Assembly (NCBI RefSeq): GCF_017464355.1
Contig: NZ_JAFUAG010000004.1
Location: 124,001 to 188,000, forward strand
Origin: Ruminococcus sp.
GTDB lineage: Bacteria > Bacillota > Clostridia > Oscillospirales > Ruminococcaceae
Direction of reading: 5' to 3'
Length of the DNA: 64,000 nt
Below, piece by piece: positions 32,081-40,701 of this stretch. A program made the translations under genes and the position numbers. The first letter of the stretch is position 1, and each line of letters begins with the position of its first letter. Below the pieces are notes generated by a model. The model ran no database searches. It was not told where the DNA came from and saw nothing but the letters and a program-made list of their open reading frames with translations.

Positions 32081-33317
32081 TATACTATACATAGTTGAGG
32101 GCGACAGCTTTGCAAGACTATACACCATACTTTCAAGGGAAGGAATTATGTACAGGGAGCTTCACGAGGAGGGCGGAAAGCTTTCGCTGAGAGTATCACT
32201 GGGACATTGCAGAAGATTTGAAAAGGCCTGCCATGAAGCGGGATACAGACCCGAGCAGCAAGAAGTTTATGGGGCAATAAAGCTTGGAAAATTCATGGCT
32301 GAACGGGCAGGTCTGGTGGTAGGGGCGGTGATATCGGCATTACTTATGATGTATTACTCAGATGTGATACTGAGGATAGATATAGATACCGAAGACCCTG
32401 TTATGCGTGGAAAGATAATAGATGTGCTGAAAGAAGACGGTGTAACGGCAGGGGCATATCTTCCTGATATAGACCTGGTGCTGGAAGAGCGCTCGCTGAA
32501 AAGCAAGATAGATGACCTGGCCTGGGTGGGGCTGACAAGGACAGGCTCGGGCATAGCGGTGGATATCATTGAAGAGGTGAGGGCAGAAAAGGGTATAACA
32601 AAGGGTATGCCCTGTCATCTGGTGGCCTGCGAAGACGGGGTCATCGAGGAGATAGAGCTGCTGGACGGACAGCTGCTGAAAGGGATAGGAAGCGGTGTGA
32701 CAAAGGGCGATATGGTCGTCAGCGGGAAGATAGTGACTGAAAACTCCGAATGGACAAGGGACGGAGAGGTAATTGAGATCAAAACAAGATATGCGCGAAG
32801 CATAGGCAAGATAAGAGGCACATTTGTGAGGACGATGGTCTTTGAACAGCCCTATGACCGAGAGGTAAAGGTGCTGACGGGAAACAGTAAGACCTTGAGG
32901 TACCTGGATCTTTTCAGTGCTGAGATACCGCTGTTTGCAGAGGTTCCCGAAGGCTGGTATGAAGCCGACAGCGAAGAACGGCATTTTCCTGAGGTAGGAG
33001 GATTTTATCTGCCTATGGGGATAACTGAGATATATCTCAACGAGTTCGACAACAGAAGTCAGCTTATGGACGAGGAGGAAGCTTTTGCTGAGGCGGAAAA
33101 GTCTGCATACAGGTATGAACAGAATTTTCTGAGTAAATATGAGATACTTGACAGGAAGTGTCAGAAAGAGACAGATGATAACGGTGTAAGGCTTACTGTG
33201 ACCTATGAACTGTACGGCGACCTCTGCAAGGAATCGGACTTTTTCATTCCGAAAAACATTATCCGTCAAGAAGATGAACAGAAAGAAAAAAATGTGCAAC
33301 ATAGTGAAAATAATTGA
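32067..33317 (+). CDS. yqfD: Sporulation protein YqfD (SpoIV family)
   Basis: 416 aa; GGAGGT before the ATG at 32067, overlapping yqfC by 14 bases. A cytoplasmic N-terminal domain (about 1-85), one membrane helix (about 88-108), and a large outer domain with SRSIGKIRGTFVRTM-like and FEQPYDRE segments. Sigma-E-dependent in Bacillus. In Firmicutes yqfC-yqfD usually precede phoH, as here. Confidence 0.93.
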   Translation: MGAGSILYIVEGDSFARLYTILSREGIMYRELHEEGGKLSLRVSLGHCRRFEKACHEAGYRPEQQEVYGAIKLGKFMAERAGLVVGAVISALLMMYYSDVILRIDIDTEDPVMRGKIIDVLKEDGVTAGAYLPDIDLVLEERSLKSKIDDLAWVGLTRTGSGIAVDIIEEVRAEKGITKGMPCHLVACEDGVIEEIELLDGQLLKGIGSGVTKGDMVVSGKIVTENSEWTRDGEVIEIKTRYARSIGKIRGTFVRTMVFEQPYDREVKVLTGNSKTLRYLDLFSAEIPLFAEVPEGWYEADSEERHFPEVGGFYLPMGITEIYLNEFDNRSQLMDEEEAFAEAEKSAYRYEQNFLSKYEILDRKCQKETDDNGVRLTVTYELYGDLCKESDFFIPKNIIRQEDEQKEKNVQHSENN

Positions 33318-33326
33318 TTTTTTTTG

Positions 33327-33355
33327 TTGCATTTACTTAAAAAATGTGATATAAT
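33327..33355 (+). promoter_or_regulatory. Promoter of the phoH-ybeY-era operon
   Basis: TTGCAT (33327-33332), 17 bases, TATAAT (33350-33355), extended TG. It separates the housekeeping operon from yqfCD. Confidence 0.75.
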
Positions 33356-33391
33356 ATTCTGAGAATGTAAAATTGAGTGGAGCGTAGATAA

Positions 33392-34369
33392 ATGGCAGAA
33401 AAAACGATCACCGTTGACAGCATGGAAACTATGGTCAGCCTTTTCGGGAGCTATGACGAAAACGTAAATCTCATTCAGAGAGAATACAACGTTGTAGTCC
33501 TCGGGCGGGGCGAAGATATAAAGGTAACGGGCGATGAACAGGGTGTGTTCAATGCCTGCGAGGCTATCAGCGGATTGATAACCATGATAAACAAAGGCGA
33601 GCGCCTGAACGAACAGACCATACGATATGTGTTCGCGCTGGTGCGTGAGGGCAGACAGTATGAGCTGAATAATCTCAGTGATGACGGCATATGCGTGACC
33701 ATAACGGGCAAGATCATCAAGCCAAAGACCCTGGGACAGAAGCGGTATGTGGACTTTATCAGAAAGAACACCATAGTGCTGGGCATAGGCCCTGCTGGCA
33801 CGGGCAAGACCTATCTTGCGGTGGCCATGGCGGTAAAGGCTTTCAAGGCTCATGAGGTGGAAAAGATAATACTTACCAGACCTGCGGTGGAAGCTGGCGA
33901 AAAGCTGGGCTTTCTCCCCGGTGATCTGCAGAACAAGGTAGACCCTTATCTGAGGCCGCTGTATGATGCGCTTTTTGAGATGCTGGGACCTGAGTCCTTT
34001 GCAAGGCAGCAGGAACGGGGCTGTATAGAAGTAGCTCCCCTGGCTTATATGCGAGGAAGGACTCTTGACAACGCTTTCATTATCCTTGATGAGGCGCAGA
34101 ACACCACCAACGAGCAGATGAAGATGTTCCTGACAAGGCTGGGCTTCAATTCAAAAATAGTCATTACAGGTGATATCACACAGATAGACCTGCCTGATAA
34201 CAGGAAGTCGGGTCTTATACAGGCAATGCACGTTCTCAGGGACGTTGACGACATAAAGATAAACAGATTTTCGGACAAGGACGTAGTACGTCACAAACTG
34301 GTACAGGATATTATACAGGCTTATGAAAAATATCAGGGAAGGAATGGTAAGAACAATGGGCAAGGTTAA
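33392..34369 (+). CDS. phoH: PhoH-family ATPase (PhoH-like)
   Basis: 325 aa. A KH-like N-terminal part (about 1-115) is followed by an ATPase with Walker A GPAGTGKTYLAVAMA and Walker B AFIILDEAQNTT. Thought to act in RNA metabolism with YbeY, its next neighbour. The gene overlaps ybeY by about 14 bases. Confidence 0.95.
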   Translation: MAEKTITVDSMETMVSLFGSYDENVNLIQREYNVVVLGRGEDIKVTGDEQGVFNACEAISGLITMINKGERLNEQTIRYVFALVREGRQYELNNLSDDGICVTITGKIIKPKTLGQKRYVDFIRKNTIVLGIGPAGTGKTYLAVAMAVKAFKAHEVEKIILTRPAVEAGEKLGFLPGDLQNKVDPYLRPLYDALFEMLGPESFARQQERGCIEVAPLAYMRGRTLDNAFIILDEAQNTTNEQMKMFLTRLGFNSKIVITGDITQIDLPDNRKSGLIQAMHVLRDVDDIKINRFSDKDVVRHKLVQDIIQAYEKYQGRNGKNNGQG

Positions 34370-34868
34370 GGTACTCATCACAAATAATCAGACAGAAGTA
34401 AAGATACCCGTAGGCATAAGGATGCTGGTAAGACGCTGCTGCCATGCAGTGCTGGAATATGAGGGCTTTGAAAACGATGCGGAAGTATCGGTATCTTTTG
34501 TTAATGACAAGCAGATACATGAGCTGAACAAAGAGCACAGGAATATCGACAGATCTACCGATGTGCTGAGTTTCCCTTTGGGCGAGGACGGCGAGTATGA
34601 CATCAACTATGAAACCGGTGCCAGCCTGCTGGGTGATATAGTCATCAGCCTTGAAACTGCCACAAGACAGGCTCAGGTGTACGGCCATTCGCTGGAGCGT
34701 GAGGTAGGCTTCCTGACAGTTCATTCCATGCTGCACCTGCTGGGCTATGACCATGAGGAGAGCAGCCTGCAGGAGCGTATCATGAGAGAAAAGGAAGAAG
34801 CTATCCTCGCTCAGCTGGGCATCTCCAGAGATGAAACATTCGTAGAGGAACATGAACATAAGGACTGA
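34356..34868 (+). CDS. ybeY: rRNA maturation endonuclease YbeY
   Basis: 170 aa if the ATG at 34356 is used (GGAAGGA some 12 bases upstream); ATGs at 34323 and 34344 are in frame but badly placed. Zinc ligands in HSMLHLLGYDH and the STDVLSFP motif are complete. Acts in 16S rRNA 3'-end maturation and ribosome quality control. Overlaps dgkA by 17 bases. Confidence 0.93.
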   Translation: MGKVKVLITNNQTEVKIPVGIRMLVRRCCHAVLEYEGFENDAEVSVSFVNDKQIHELNKEHRNIDRSTDVLSFPLGEDGEYDINYETGASLLGDIVISLETATRQAQVYGHSLEREVGFLTVHSMLHLLGYDHEESSLQERIMREKEEAILAQLGISRDETFVEEHEHKD

Positions 34869-35337
34869 ACTTAAGAAGTTCTGCAAAAGCTTTGTTTACG
34901 CAGCCTGCGGTATAGGCAGATGTATCCGCACCCAACGGAACATGAGGTTCCACATGGGGGCGGCAGGTGCTGTTCTGGGGCTGTCGCTTTTGTGCCATGT
35001 GAGCAGCGGCGAGGCGCTGGCGCTAATACTGACCATAGGCGGTGTCATGGCGCTGGAATGTGTGAACACAGCTATCGAAAGCGCTGTTGACCTGGCGGCA
35101 AAGGGTGAGATATCAGATCATGCCAAGGCCGCTAAAGATAGTGCTGCGGGGGCTGTGCTGGTTTTCTGCTTTGCGGCAGTGGGTTTGGCCTGCGCAGTGT
35201 TCCTGCCAAAGCTTTCGATGATAATTAAAAGTTTTTCGGAATTCCCTGCCCTTATCGCAGCTGCTGCGATCTATGCGGCAGTGTGGTTCTGGTGGGTGTT
35301 TATCTGCTTTACGAAAGACGACAGTCAGAGGTCTTAA
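34852..35337 (+). CDS. dgkA: Diacylglycerol/undecaprenol kinase
   Basis: 161 aa. The signature GGVMALECVNTAIESAVDLAA and HAKAAKDSAAGAVL are those of the DgkA family. In Gram-positives it mainly phosphorylates undecaprenol. The usual three helices are followed by an extra C-terminal helix (about 128-153). Confidence 0.92.
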   Translation: MNIRTELKKFCKSFVYAACGIGRCIRTQRNMRFHMGAAGAVLGLSLLCHVSSGEALALILTIGGVMALECVNTAIESAVDLAAKGEISDHAKAAKDSAAGAVLVFCFAAVGLACAVFLPKLSMIIKSFSEFPALIAAAAIYAAVWFWWVFICFTKDDSQRS

Positions 35338-35338
35338 A

Positions 35339-35725
35339 ATGAAGATAGTAAAACGAGTGGGCTTAGGAATAGTCCTTTTGCCTGTGATATTGATATGTCT
35401 GTATATAGTTTTTGAGATAGTTGGTATGTGCGTAAATCATATCAGCACGGGCAGACAGACAGCACTGCTGGAAAAGCAGCTGTCTGCTGAGATAAATGAT
35501 ATCGACATAAGCAATAAATATTCATGGACAGGGAATACAGGCAACGGGAACCATGTTGACCGTGTTTCTGAGATCACATTTTCAAGCGATATGAGCGAAG
35601 AAGACATCAGGAACTGTATGACAGACAACTACGAATATTTTGAGCTTGATACGGAGGATAACGGCAATTATACTTTCAGGCTTGTGACTTCCGCACCATT
35701 TGCTGACAACATTGAGGGACACTGA
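35339..35725 (+). CDS. Single-helix membrane protein of unknown function
   Basis: 128 aa. The ATG at 35339 is one base after the dgkA stop (AGAGGTC upstream). One N-terminal helix (about 9-29), then an outer alpha/beta domain of about 95 residues. No family recognised. An addition within the conserved ybeY-dgkA-era cluster, coupled to the next gene by an overlapping TGATG. Confidence 0.75.
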   Translation: MKIVKRVGLGIVLLPVILICLYIVFEIVGMCVNHISTGRQTALLEKQLSAEINDIDISNKYSWTGNTGNGNHVDRVSEITFSSDMSEEDIRNCMTDNYEYFELDTEDNGNYTFRLVTSAPFADNIEGH

Positions 35726-36192
35726 TGAACATAGTTAAGGCTGAATGCAAAGACTTTGAAACGGTAAAGGATATCACTTGCAGGACGATAAATGCCATTT
35801 ATCCTAAGTATTACCCTTTGGGGGCGGTGGATTTTTTTCTTAAGCACCACAGTGATGAGAATATAATGGAAGACATTTCCTGCGGCAGGACTTTTCTCTG
35901 TGTGGATGAGAACGGGTGTGCGGCAGGAACTGTATCTGTAAAAGAAAACGATATTGGCAGGCTGTTTGTTCTGCCTGAATTTCAGGGACAGGGCTGCGGC
36001 AGGCTGCTGCTGGATTTTGCAGAGGATATGATAAGACAAAACTTTGATGAGATAGTGCTGGACGCTTCATTGGCGGCAAAGGCCATATATCTGAAAAGAG
36101 GCTACAGGGAGTTCCACTATCAGGTCATAAAGACAGATAACGGGGACTTTCTGTGTTTTGATATAATGAGAAAGAAAGTAAAGGATAGGTAA
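35725..36192 (+). CDS. GNAT-family N-acetyltransferase
   Basis: 155 aa. The acetyl-CoA site reads GRLFVLPEFQGQGCGRLLLDFAE (pattern V-x-P-x-x-Q-G-x-G), and the C-terminal part ends AIYLKRGYREF, typical of GNATs. Substrate unknown. Start overlaps the previous stop; era follows after 1 base. Confidence 0.88.
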   Translation: MNIVKAECKDFETVKDITCRTINAIYPKYYPLGAVDFFLKHHSDENIMEDISCGRTFLCVDENGCAAGTVSVKENDIGRLFVLPEFQGQGCGRLLLDFAEDMIRQNFDEIVLDASLAAKAIYLKRGYREFHYQVIKTDNGDFLCFDIMRKKVKDR

Positions 36193-36193
36193 A

Positions 36194-37090
36194 ATGACGA
36201 AGAATATTTTTGTAACTATAGCGGGCAGGGCCAATGCGGGAAAATCTTCCCTGCTGAATGCACTGGTTGGGGAAAAGATAGCCGCTGTCAGCGACAAGCC
36301 CCAGACCACACGCACCAAGATAACAGGGGTGCTGACCAAGGGTGATACACAGTTCGTGTTCATGGACACCCCCGGTATGCACAAGGCTAAAAACAAGCTG
36401 AGCGAGCATATGGTCAACACCGTAAATGAGACCATTACTGGCGTTGACATGATAATACTCATGTGCGACTGCACCAAGAAGATATCAGATAATGAAAAGA
36501 GCCTGATAGCAAGCTTCAAGGGCGGCAGGAGCAAGGTCATACTGGCGCTGAACAAGATAGACCTTATGGAGAACAAGGAAGATGTCATTGCTAAGCTGGC
36601 GGAATATTCTGCGCTGTATGACTTTGAAGAAGTCGTGCCCATAAGCGTTACCGAGAATGACGGGCTTGATATCATCATGGAAATACTTGAAAAGAATGCC
36701 GCTGAGGGTCCTCATTTCTTCCCTGATGACAAGTTCACGGATCAGCCTGAAAAAGTCATCATGGCTGAGATGATAAGGGAAAAGGCTCTGAGAAATCTGA
36801 GCGATGAAGTACCCCATGGTGTGGCTGTTACCATTGAACAGCTGGGCGAGAGGGACGACCGCAACGGCGAGCCTATACTTGATATCACCGCGACCATTTA
36901 CTGCGAAAGAGAGTCCCACAAGGGCATAATCATAGGCAAGGGCGGTTCTATGCTGAGGAAGATAGGCCAGGACGCAAGAGCTGACCTGGAGGATTTCTTC
37001 CGGATAAAAGTCAACCTCCAGTGCTGGGTAAAGGTAAAAGAAGGCTGGCGCAACCGTGAGGGCATGATAAAGAACTTCGGGCTCTCATAA
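36194..37090 (+). CDS. era: GTPase Era
   Basis: 298 aa. G1 GRANAGKSSLLNA, switch KPQTTRTKI, G3 DTPG, G4 NKID, and a C-terminal KH domain (GSMLRKIGQDARADLE). Binds 16S rRNA during 30S assembly. In the usual place before recO. Confidence 0.97.
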   Translation: MTKNIFVTIAGRANAGKSSLLNALVGEKIAAVSDKPQTTRTKITGVLTKGDTQFVFMDTPGMHKAKNKLSEHMVNTVNETITGVDMIILMCDCTKKISDNEKSLIASFKGGRSKVILALNKIDLMENKEDVIAKLAEYSALYDFEEVVPISVTENDGLDIIMEILEKNAAEGPHFFPDDKFTDQPEKVIMAEMIREKALRNLSDEVPHGVAVTIEQLGERDDRNGEPILDITATIYCERESHKGIIIGKGGSMLRKIGQDARADLEDFFRIKVNLQCWVKVKEGWRNREGMIKNFGLS

Positions 37091-37119
37091 CAGGAAAATA
37101 TTCCCGCTTATAGTAAAGG

Positions 37120-37148
37120 GTCCTCTGCACAGACTAAAAGCAGAGGAC
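37120..37148 (+). other. Hairpin before yqzL
   Basis: GTCCTCTGC (37120-37128)/GCAGAGGAC (37140-37148), 9-bp perfect stem, loop of 11. The 3' arm includes GAGGA, part of the yqzL ribosome site, so folding could limit yqzL translation. Confidence 0.6.
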
Positions 37149-37158
37149 GGTGAGCATT

Positions 37159-37269
37159 ATGGAACTGTGGGAGAAATTCTGCAAAAGCGGAAAAATAGAG
37201 GATTACCTTGCATATGCAAGGGCTGAAAGGAATGATGAAGATGACCACCCTGAAAGGTCTTGTACTTAA
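37159..37269 (+). CDS. yqzL: YqzL-family small protein
   Basis: 36 aa: starts MELWEKFCKSGKIEDYLAYA. Bacillus subtilis YqzL, encoded between era and recO, begins with a similar Trp-containing W-K-V-F-x-x-T-G-x-I-x-x-Y-L pattern. Same position here. GGACGGTGAG lies upstream. Ends inside recO (29-base overlap). Function unknown. Confidence 0.75.
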   Translation: MELWEKFCKSGKIEDYLAYARAERNDEDDHPERSCT

Positions 37270-37996
37270 AGAGATAGACAGCGGCGAGGCAAGCAAGTCT
37301 ATCTGCGTGCTTACTGCCGAATCGGGCGTTATCTACATCTATGTGCGGGGCGGCAGAAAAAGCACGAAGACGACCTCTGCCACCCAGGCATTCAGCTATT
37401 CGACATTATGCTATGAAGAAAAGAAAAATGCCAAGGGACAGGTCAGCCGCTATCTGAACAGCAGCGAGCCTGTCAAGCTGTTTTATAACATCAGGCTCGA
37501 TGCGGCCAAAGTGGCGCTGGCTTCTTACTTTTCAGAGCTTATCATCTATTCAGGCACTGAGGGCGAGGAGTATGGCGATGTGCTGAGGCTTGCGCTGAAT
37601 ACGCTGTATTTTCTTGATGAAGACAAAATGCCTGCCGACCTGCTGAAATGCGTTTTTGAGTTCAGGCTGATGTGCGAGATAGGCTTTATGCCAAAGCTTG
37701 TGGGCTGCACCCACTGCTTTAAATACGAAGATGAGAAGATGCATTTCAATTTTCTTGAAGACGAACTGGAATGCGATGAGTGCTGCATGAACCCCGACAG
37801 CGGCCACAGCATGATACTGGATAAAATGCTTTTGTATGTGGTAAGGTATATTGCCCTAACGGATTTTGAAAAGCTGTTCTATTTCAAAATAAGCGACAGA
37901 TATCTGAAAAAACTCAATGAGTTCACCGAGCGCTATGTCAGCTATCATCTTAAGCACAGGTTCGGTGCGCTGGATTTTTACAAAATGTTAAAATAA
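37241..37996 (+). CDS. recO: DNA repair protein RecO
   Basis: 251 aa from the ATG at 37241 (GAAAGGA 9 bases upstream). OB-fold N-terminal domain (about 1-80), helical middle, and zinc-binding cysteines in VGCTHCF and CDECC. Loads RecA at gaps with RecR. Downstream of era as usual. Confidence 0.94.
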   Translation: MTTLKGLVLKEIDSGEASKSICVLTAESGVIYIYVRGGRKSTKTTSATQAFSYSTLCYEEKKNAKGQVSRYLNSSEPVKLFYNIRLDAAKVALASYFSELIIYSGTEGEEYGDVLRLALNTLYFLDEDKMPADLLKCVFEFRLMCEIGFMPKLVGCTHCFKYEDEKMHFNFLEDELECDECCMNPDSGHSMILDKMLLYVVRYIALTDFEKLFYFKISDRYLKKLNEFTERYVSYHLKHRFGALDFYKMLK

Positions 37997-38020
37997 AGAA
38001 ACAGGAGAAACTTACATATA

Positions 38021-40420
38021 ATGGATAATACAAATTACGATATACTTGAGCTGGACAAAGTTCTTGAGAAGTTAGCGGGATTTTGCAGCAGTAAGGACAG
38101 CAGACAGGCTGCGCTGGCGGTGACACCCTCAGATGACCTGTACACTGTCAGGACAGAGGTGGGAAAAACTGCCAGCGCGCTGGAGATGTCCATACGCTAC
38201 GGCACACCTGCCTTTTACAGCATAAACAACGTTTCCGCAAGCCTTAACAGGGCTAAGGCAGGAGGAACGCTTTCTTTGGGAGAACTGCTGGAGATAAAGA
38301 AAGCTCTCGGGCAGACCAACGAGCTTTGCAGGTGGTTCGACCAGGCGGAGAACAAGGACACTCCCCTTTCCTATCTCTTTGAACAGCTGTTCCCGAACAA
38401 GTCACTCTGGCAGAGGCTGGAAACTGCCATACTGGACAGCGAAAATCTTTCCGATGACGCCAGCCCTGAGCTGAGGTCTATCAGGAACAAGATCGCAAAG
38501 GCAGGTCTTAAGATAAGAGAGACCCTGGACAAGATGATAAAGTCGCCCTCAACTCAGAAGTATCTGCAGGAGTCTATAGTCACCATGCGTGACGGAAGAT
38601 TTGTTGTGCCTGTAAAAACTGAGTTCAAGGGAAATGTGGGCGGTCTTGTACACGGGACTTCCGCTACGGGCTCAACGCTGTTTATTGAGCCTATATCCGT
38701 TGTTGAAGCTAACAACGATATCAGGATACTGCAGGGCAAGGAACAGGACGAGATACACCGCATACTGACCGAGTTCTCGAAGGAATGCGCCATGATGCAG
38801 CCCCAGATAGAATCAAGCTATGATGCGGCGGTAAAGCTTGACCTTTACTTTTCCAAGGCTAACCTGGGTGCAAAGATGAGAGCTGTCAACCCTGAGATAT
38901 CCGATGACGGTGTTATAGTACTGAACAAGGCAAGACACCCGCTGATAGATGAAAACAAGGTAGTGCCCATAAACTTCGTATCGGGCATTGATTACAATGT
39001 GCTGGTCATCACAGGCCCTAACACGGGCGGTAAAACCGTTACGCTGAAAACCGTCGGCCTGCTGACGCTGATGACTATGTGCGGTCTGCTGATACCAGCC
39101 TCAGACGGATGCAAGGTTTCTGTTTACAAGAGGATACTGGCAGATATAGGTGACAGGCAATCCATAGCCCAGAGTCTTTCTACATTCTCCTCACACATGG
39201 GCAAGGTAAAGGATATACTTGACAATGCTGACCATGAGAGCCTTGTGCTGATAGATGAGCTGGGCTCGGGTACTGACCCTGTAGAGGGCGCAGCGCTGGC
39301 TGTTTCTATAATTGAAAGGCTGAGGCAGGTGGGAGCAACTGTTGTTACGACCACCCACTATCAGGAGATAAAAATGTATGCACTGGATACTGACGGTGTG
39401 GAAAATGCCTCCTGCGAATTTGATGTGGAGACCATGAAGCCCACCTACAAGCTGGTCATAGGTTCACCCGGAAAATCCAATGCCTTTGCTATATCCAGAA
39501 ATCTGGGCATAGATGATGAGATAATAAACTATGCCAAGGCGCTTATCTCAGAGGATAACAGGAAATTTGAAACTATCATAGACAACCTTGAACGCACAAG
39601 AATGAAGCTGGAGGAAAACAATCATCTGGCTGAGAAATACCGTGCGGAAGCTGAGAAGCTCAAAAAGGAGCTTGAGGAGCAGAAACAGAAATTCTATGAT
39701 GAAAAGGAAACCGAGCTTGAAAGAGCCAGACGTCAGGCAAGTGACATTGTAAACCGTGTTCAGCGGGAATCCCAGGCACTGGTGGACGAACTGGACAAGC
39801 TTCGCAAGGAAAAGGAAAAATCAGGATTTACACAAAAAGCCATTGACGCCAAGCACAAGCAGAAGTCAACCATGAACAAGCTGTATATGGAGGCAAACCC
39901 TGTATCGGAACAGCCTGATGATGATTATGTTCTGCCAAGACCTCTGAAGAAGGGCGACACGGTGCTCATAACCGATACTAAGCGCAACGGCATAGTTGTA
40001 ACTCCCCCTGATGACAAGGGTATGTGCTTTGTTCAGGCGGGTATCATGAAGACCAAGATAGATGTCAAGAAGCTGAGACTGGTGGAAAAGCAGAAGCCTG
40101 TGAAGACACCTCAGCAGAAGAAAAAACGTCCTAACGGTGTATCTACCAAGGGCGTTGAGAGCCGTATGACCAGGCGGTTCTCAACTGAACTGGATATCAG
40201 AGGTTATGCCAGCGATGAGGGCATACACGAAATGGACAGCTTCATCGACAACTGCGTGATGTCGGGCATCAGCATGGTAACTGTCATTCACGGCATTGGC
40301 ACAGGTGTGCTGAAAAATGCTGTCAGGAACCACCTGAGGCGGCACCCCTCGGTAAAATCATACCGCCCGGGTGTTTACGGTGAGGGCGAAGACGGTGTTA
40401 CTGTTATAGAGCTTAAATAA
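38021..40420 (+). CDS. mutS2: Endonuclease MutS2
   Basis: 799 aa. MutS core and clamp (about 1-310), ATPase with Walker A GPNTGGKTVTLKTVG and LVLIDELGSGTDPVEGAAL, a Glu/Lys coiled coil (about 520-620), and a C-terminal Smr nuclease domain (LDIRGYASDEG ... VIHGIGTGVLKNAVR). MutS2 suppresses recombination and also splits collided ribosomes in Bacillus. Last gene of the operon; a strong terminator follows. Confidence 0.96.
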   Translation: MDNTNYDILELDKVLEKLAGFCSSKDSRQAALAVTPSDDLYTVRTEVGKTASALEMSIRYGTPAFYSINNVSASLNRAKAGGTLSLGELLEIKKALGQTNELCRWFDQAENKDTPLSYLFEQLFPNKSLWQRLETAILDSENLSDDASPELRSIRNKIAKAGLKIRETLDKMIKSPSTQKYLQESIVTMRDGRFVVPVKTEFKGNVGGLVHGTSATGSTLFIEPISVVEANNDIRILQGKEQDEIHRILTEFSKECAMMQPQIESSYDAAVKLDLYFSKANLGAKMRAVNPEISDDGVIVLNKARHPLIDENKVVPINFVSGIDYNVLVITGPNTGGKTVTLKTVGLLTLMTMCGLLIPASDGCKVSVYKRILADIGDRQSIAQSLSTFSSHMGKVKDILDNADHESLVLIDELGSGTDPVEGAALAVSIIERLRQVGATVVTTTHYQEIKMYALDTDGVENASCEFDVETMKPTYKLVIGSPGKSNAFAISRNLGIDDEIINYAKALISEDNRKFETIIDNLERTRMKLEENNHLAEKYRAEAEKLKKELEEQKQKFYDEKETELERARRQASDIVNRVQRESQALVDELDKLRKEKEKSGFTQKAIDAKHKQKSTMNKLYMEANPVSEQPDDDYVLPRPLKKGDTVLITDTKRNGIVVTPPDDKGMCFVQAGIMKTKIDVKKLRLVEKQKPVKTPQQKKKRPNGVSTKGVESRMTRRFSTELDIRGYASDEGIHEMDSFIDNCVMSGISMVTVIHGIGTGVLKNAVRNHLRRHPSVKSYRPGVYGEGEDGVTVIELK

Positions 40421-40455
40421 CAAAAGGACTGCTGCGGGTGCAGCAGTCCTTTTGT
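40420..40455. terminator. Bidirectional terminator after mutS2
   Basis: 16-bp perfect stem ACAAAAGGACTGCTGC/GCAGCAGTCCTTTTGT, loop GGGT, shared by mutS2 and the minus-strand operon. Confidence 0.92.
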
Positions 40456-40457
40456 GT

Positions 40458-40700
40458 TTACATCTGTCCGCCTGCCTGGGCAAGCAGTTCCCGCAGAGAG
40501 TCAAAAAGCTCGATATCATCAGCGGTGAGCTTTATGCTGGCCTCTATCTTCTGACCTGCGGCATTGGTGACTTTCAGGTCGATGAAACCGTCCTGCTCCA
40601 TGCCATTGGCGGCGGTGTGAAGAAACTGGGGTATCCTCGGGTGGTTCTCCCTGAACTTTTCAAGGAGGGGTCTTAGCTTAACTACAGCCATTGGGTTCAT
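40458..40700 (-). CDS. Small conserved-looking protein after the hydrolase
   Basis: 80 aa. The ATG at 40700 is one base after the hydrolase stop with AGAGGA inside that gene. Mostly helical, no Cys, no membrane segment. No family recognised. Confidence 0.7.
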   Translation of the reverse strand: MNPMAVVKLRPLLEKFRENHPRIPQFLHTAANGMEQDGFIDLKVTNAAGQKIEASIKLTADDIELFDSLRELLAQAGGQM

Positions 40701-40701
40701 T

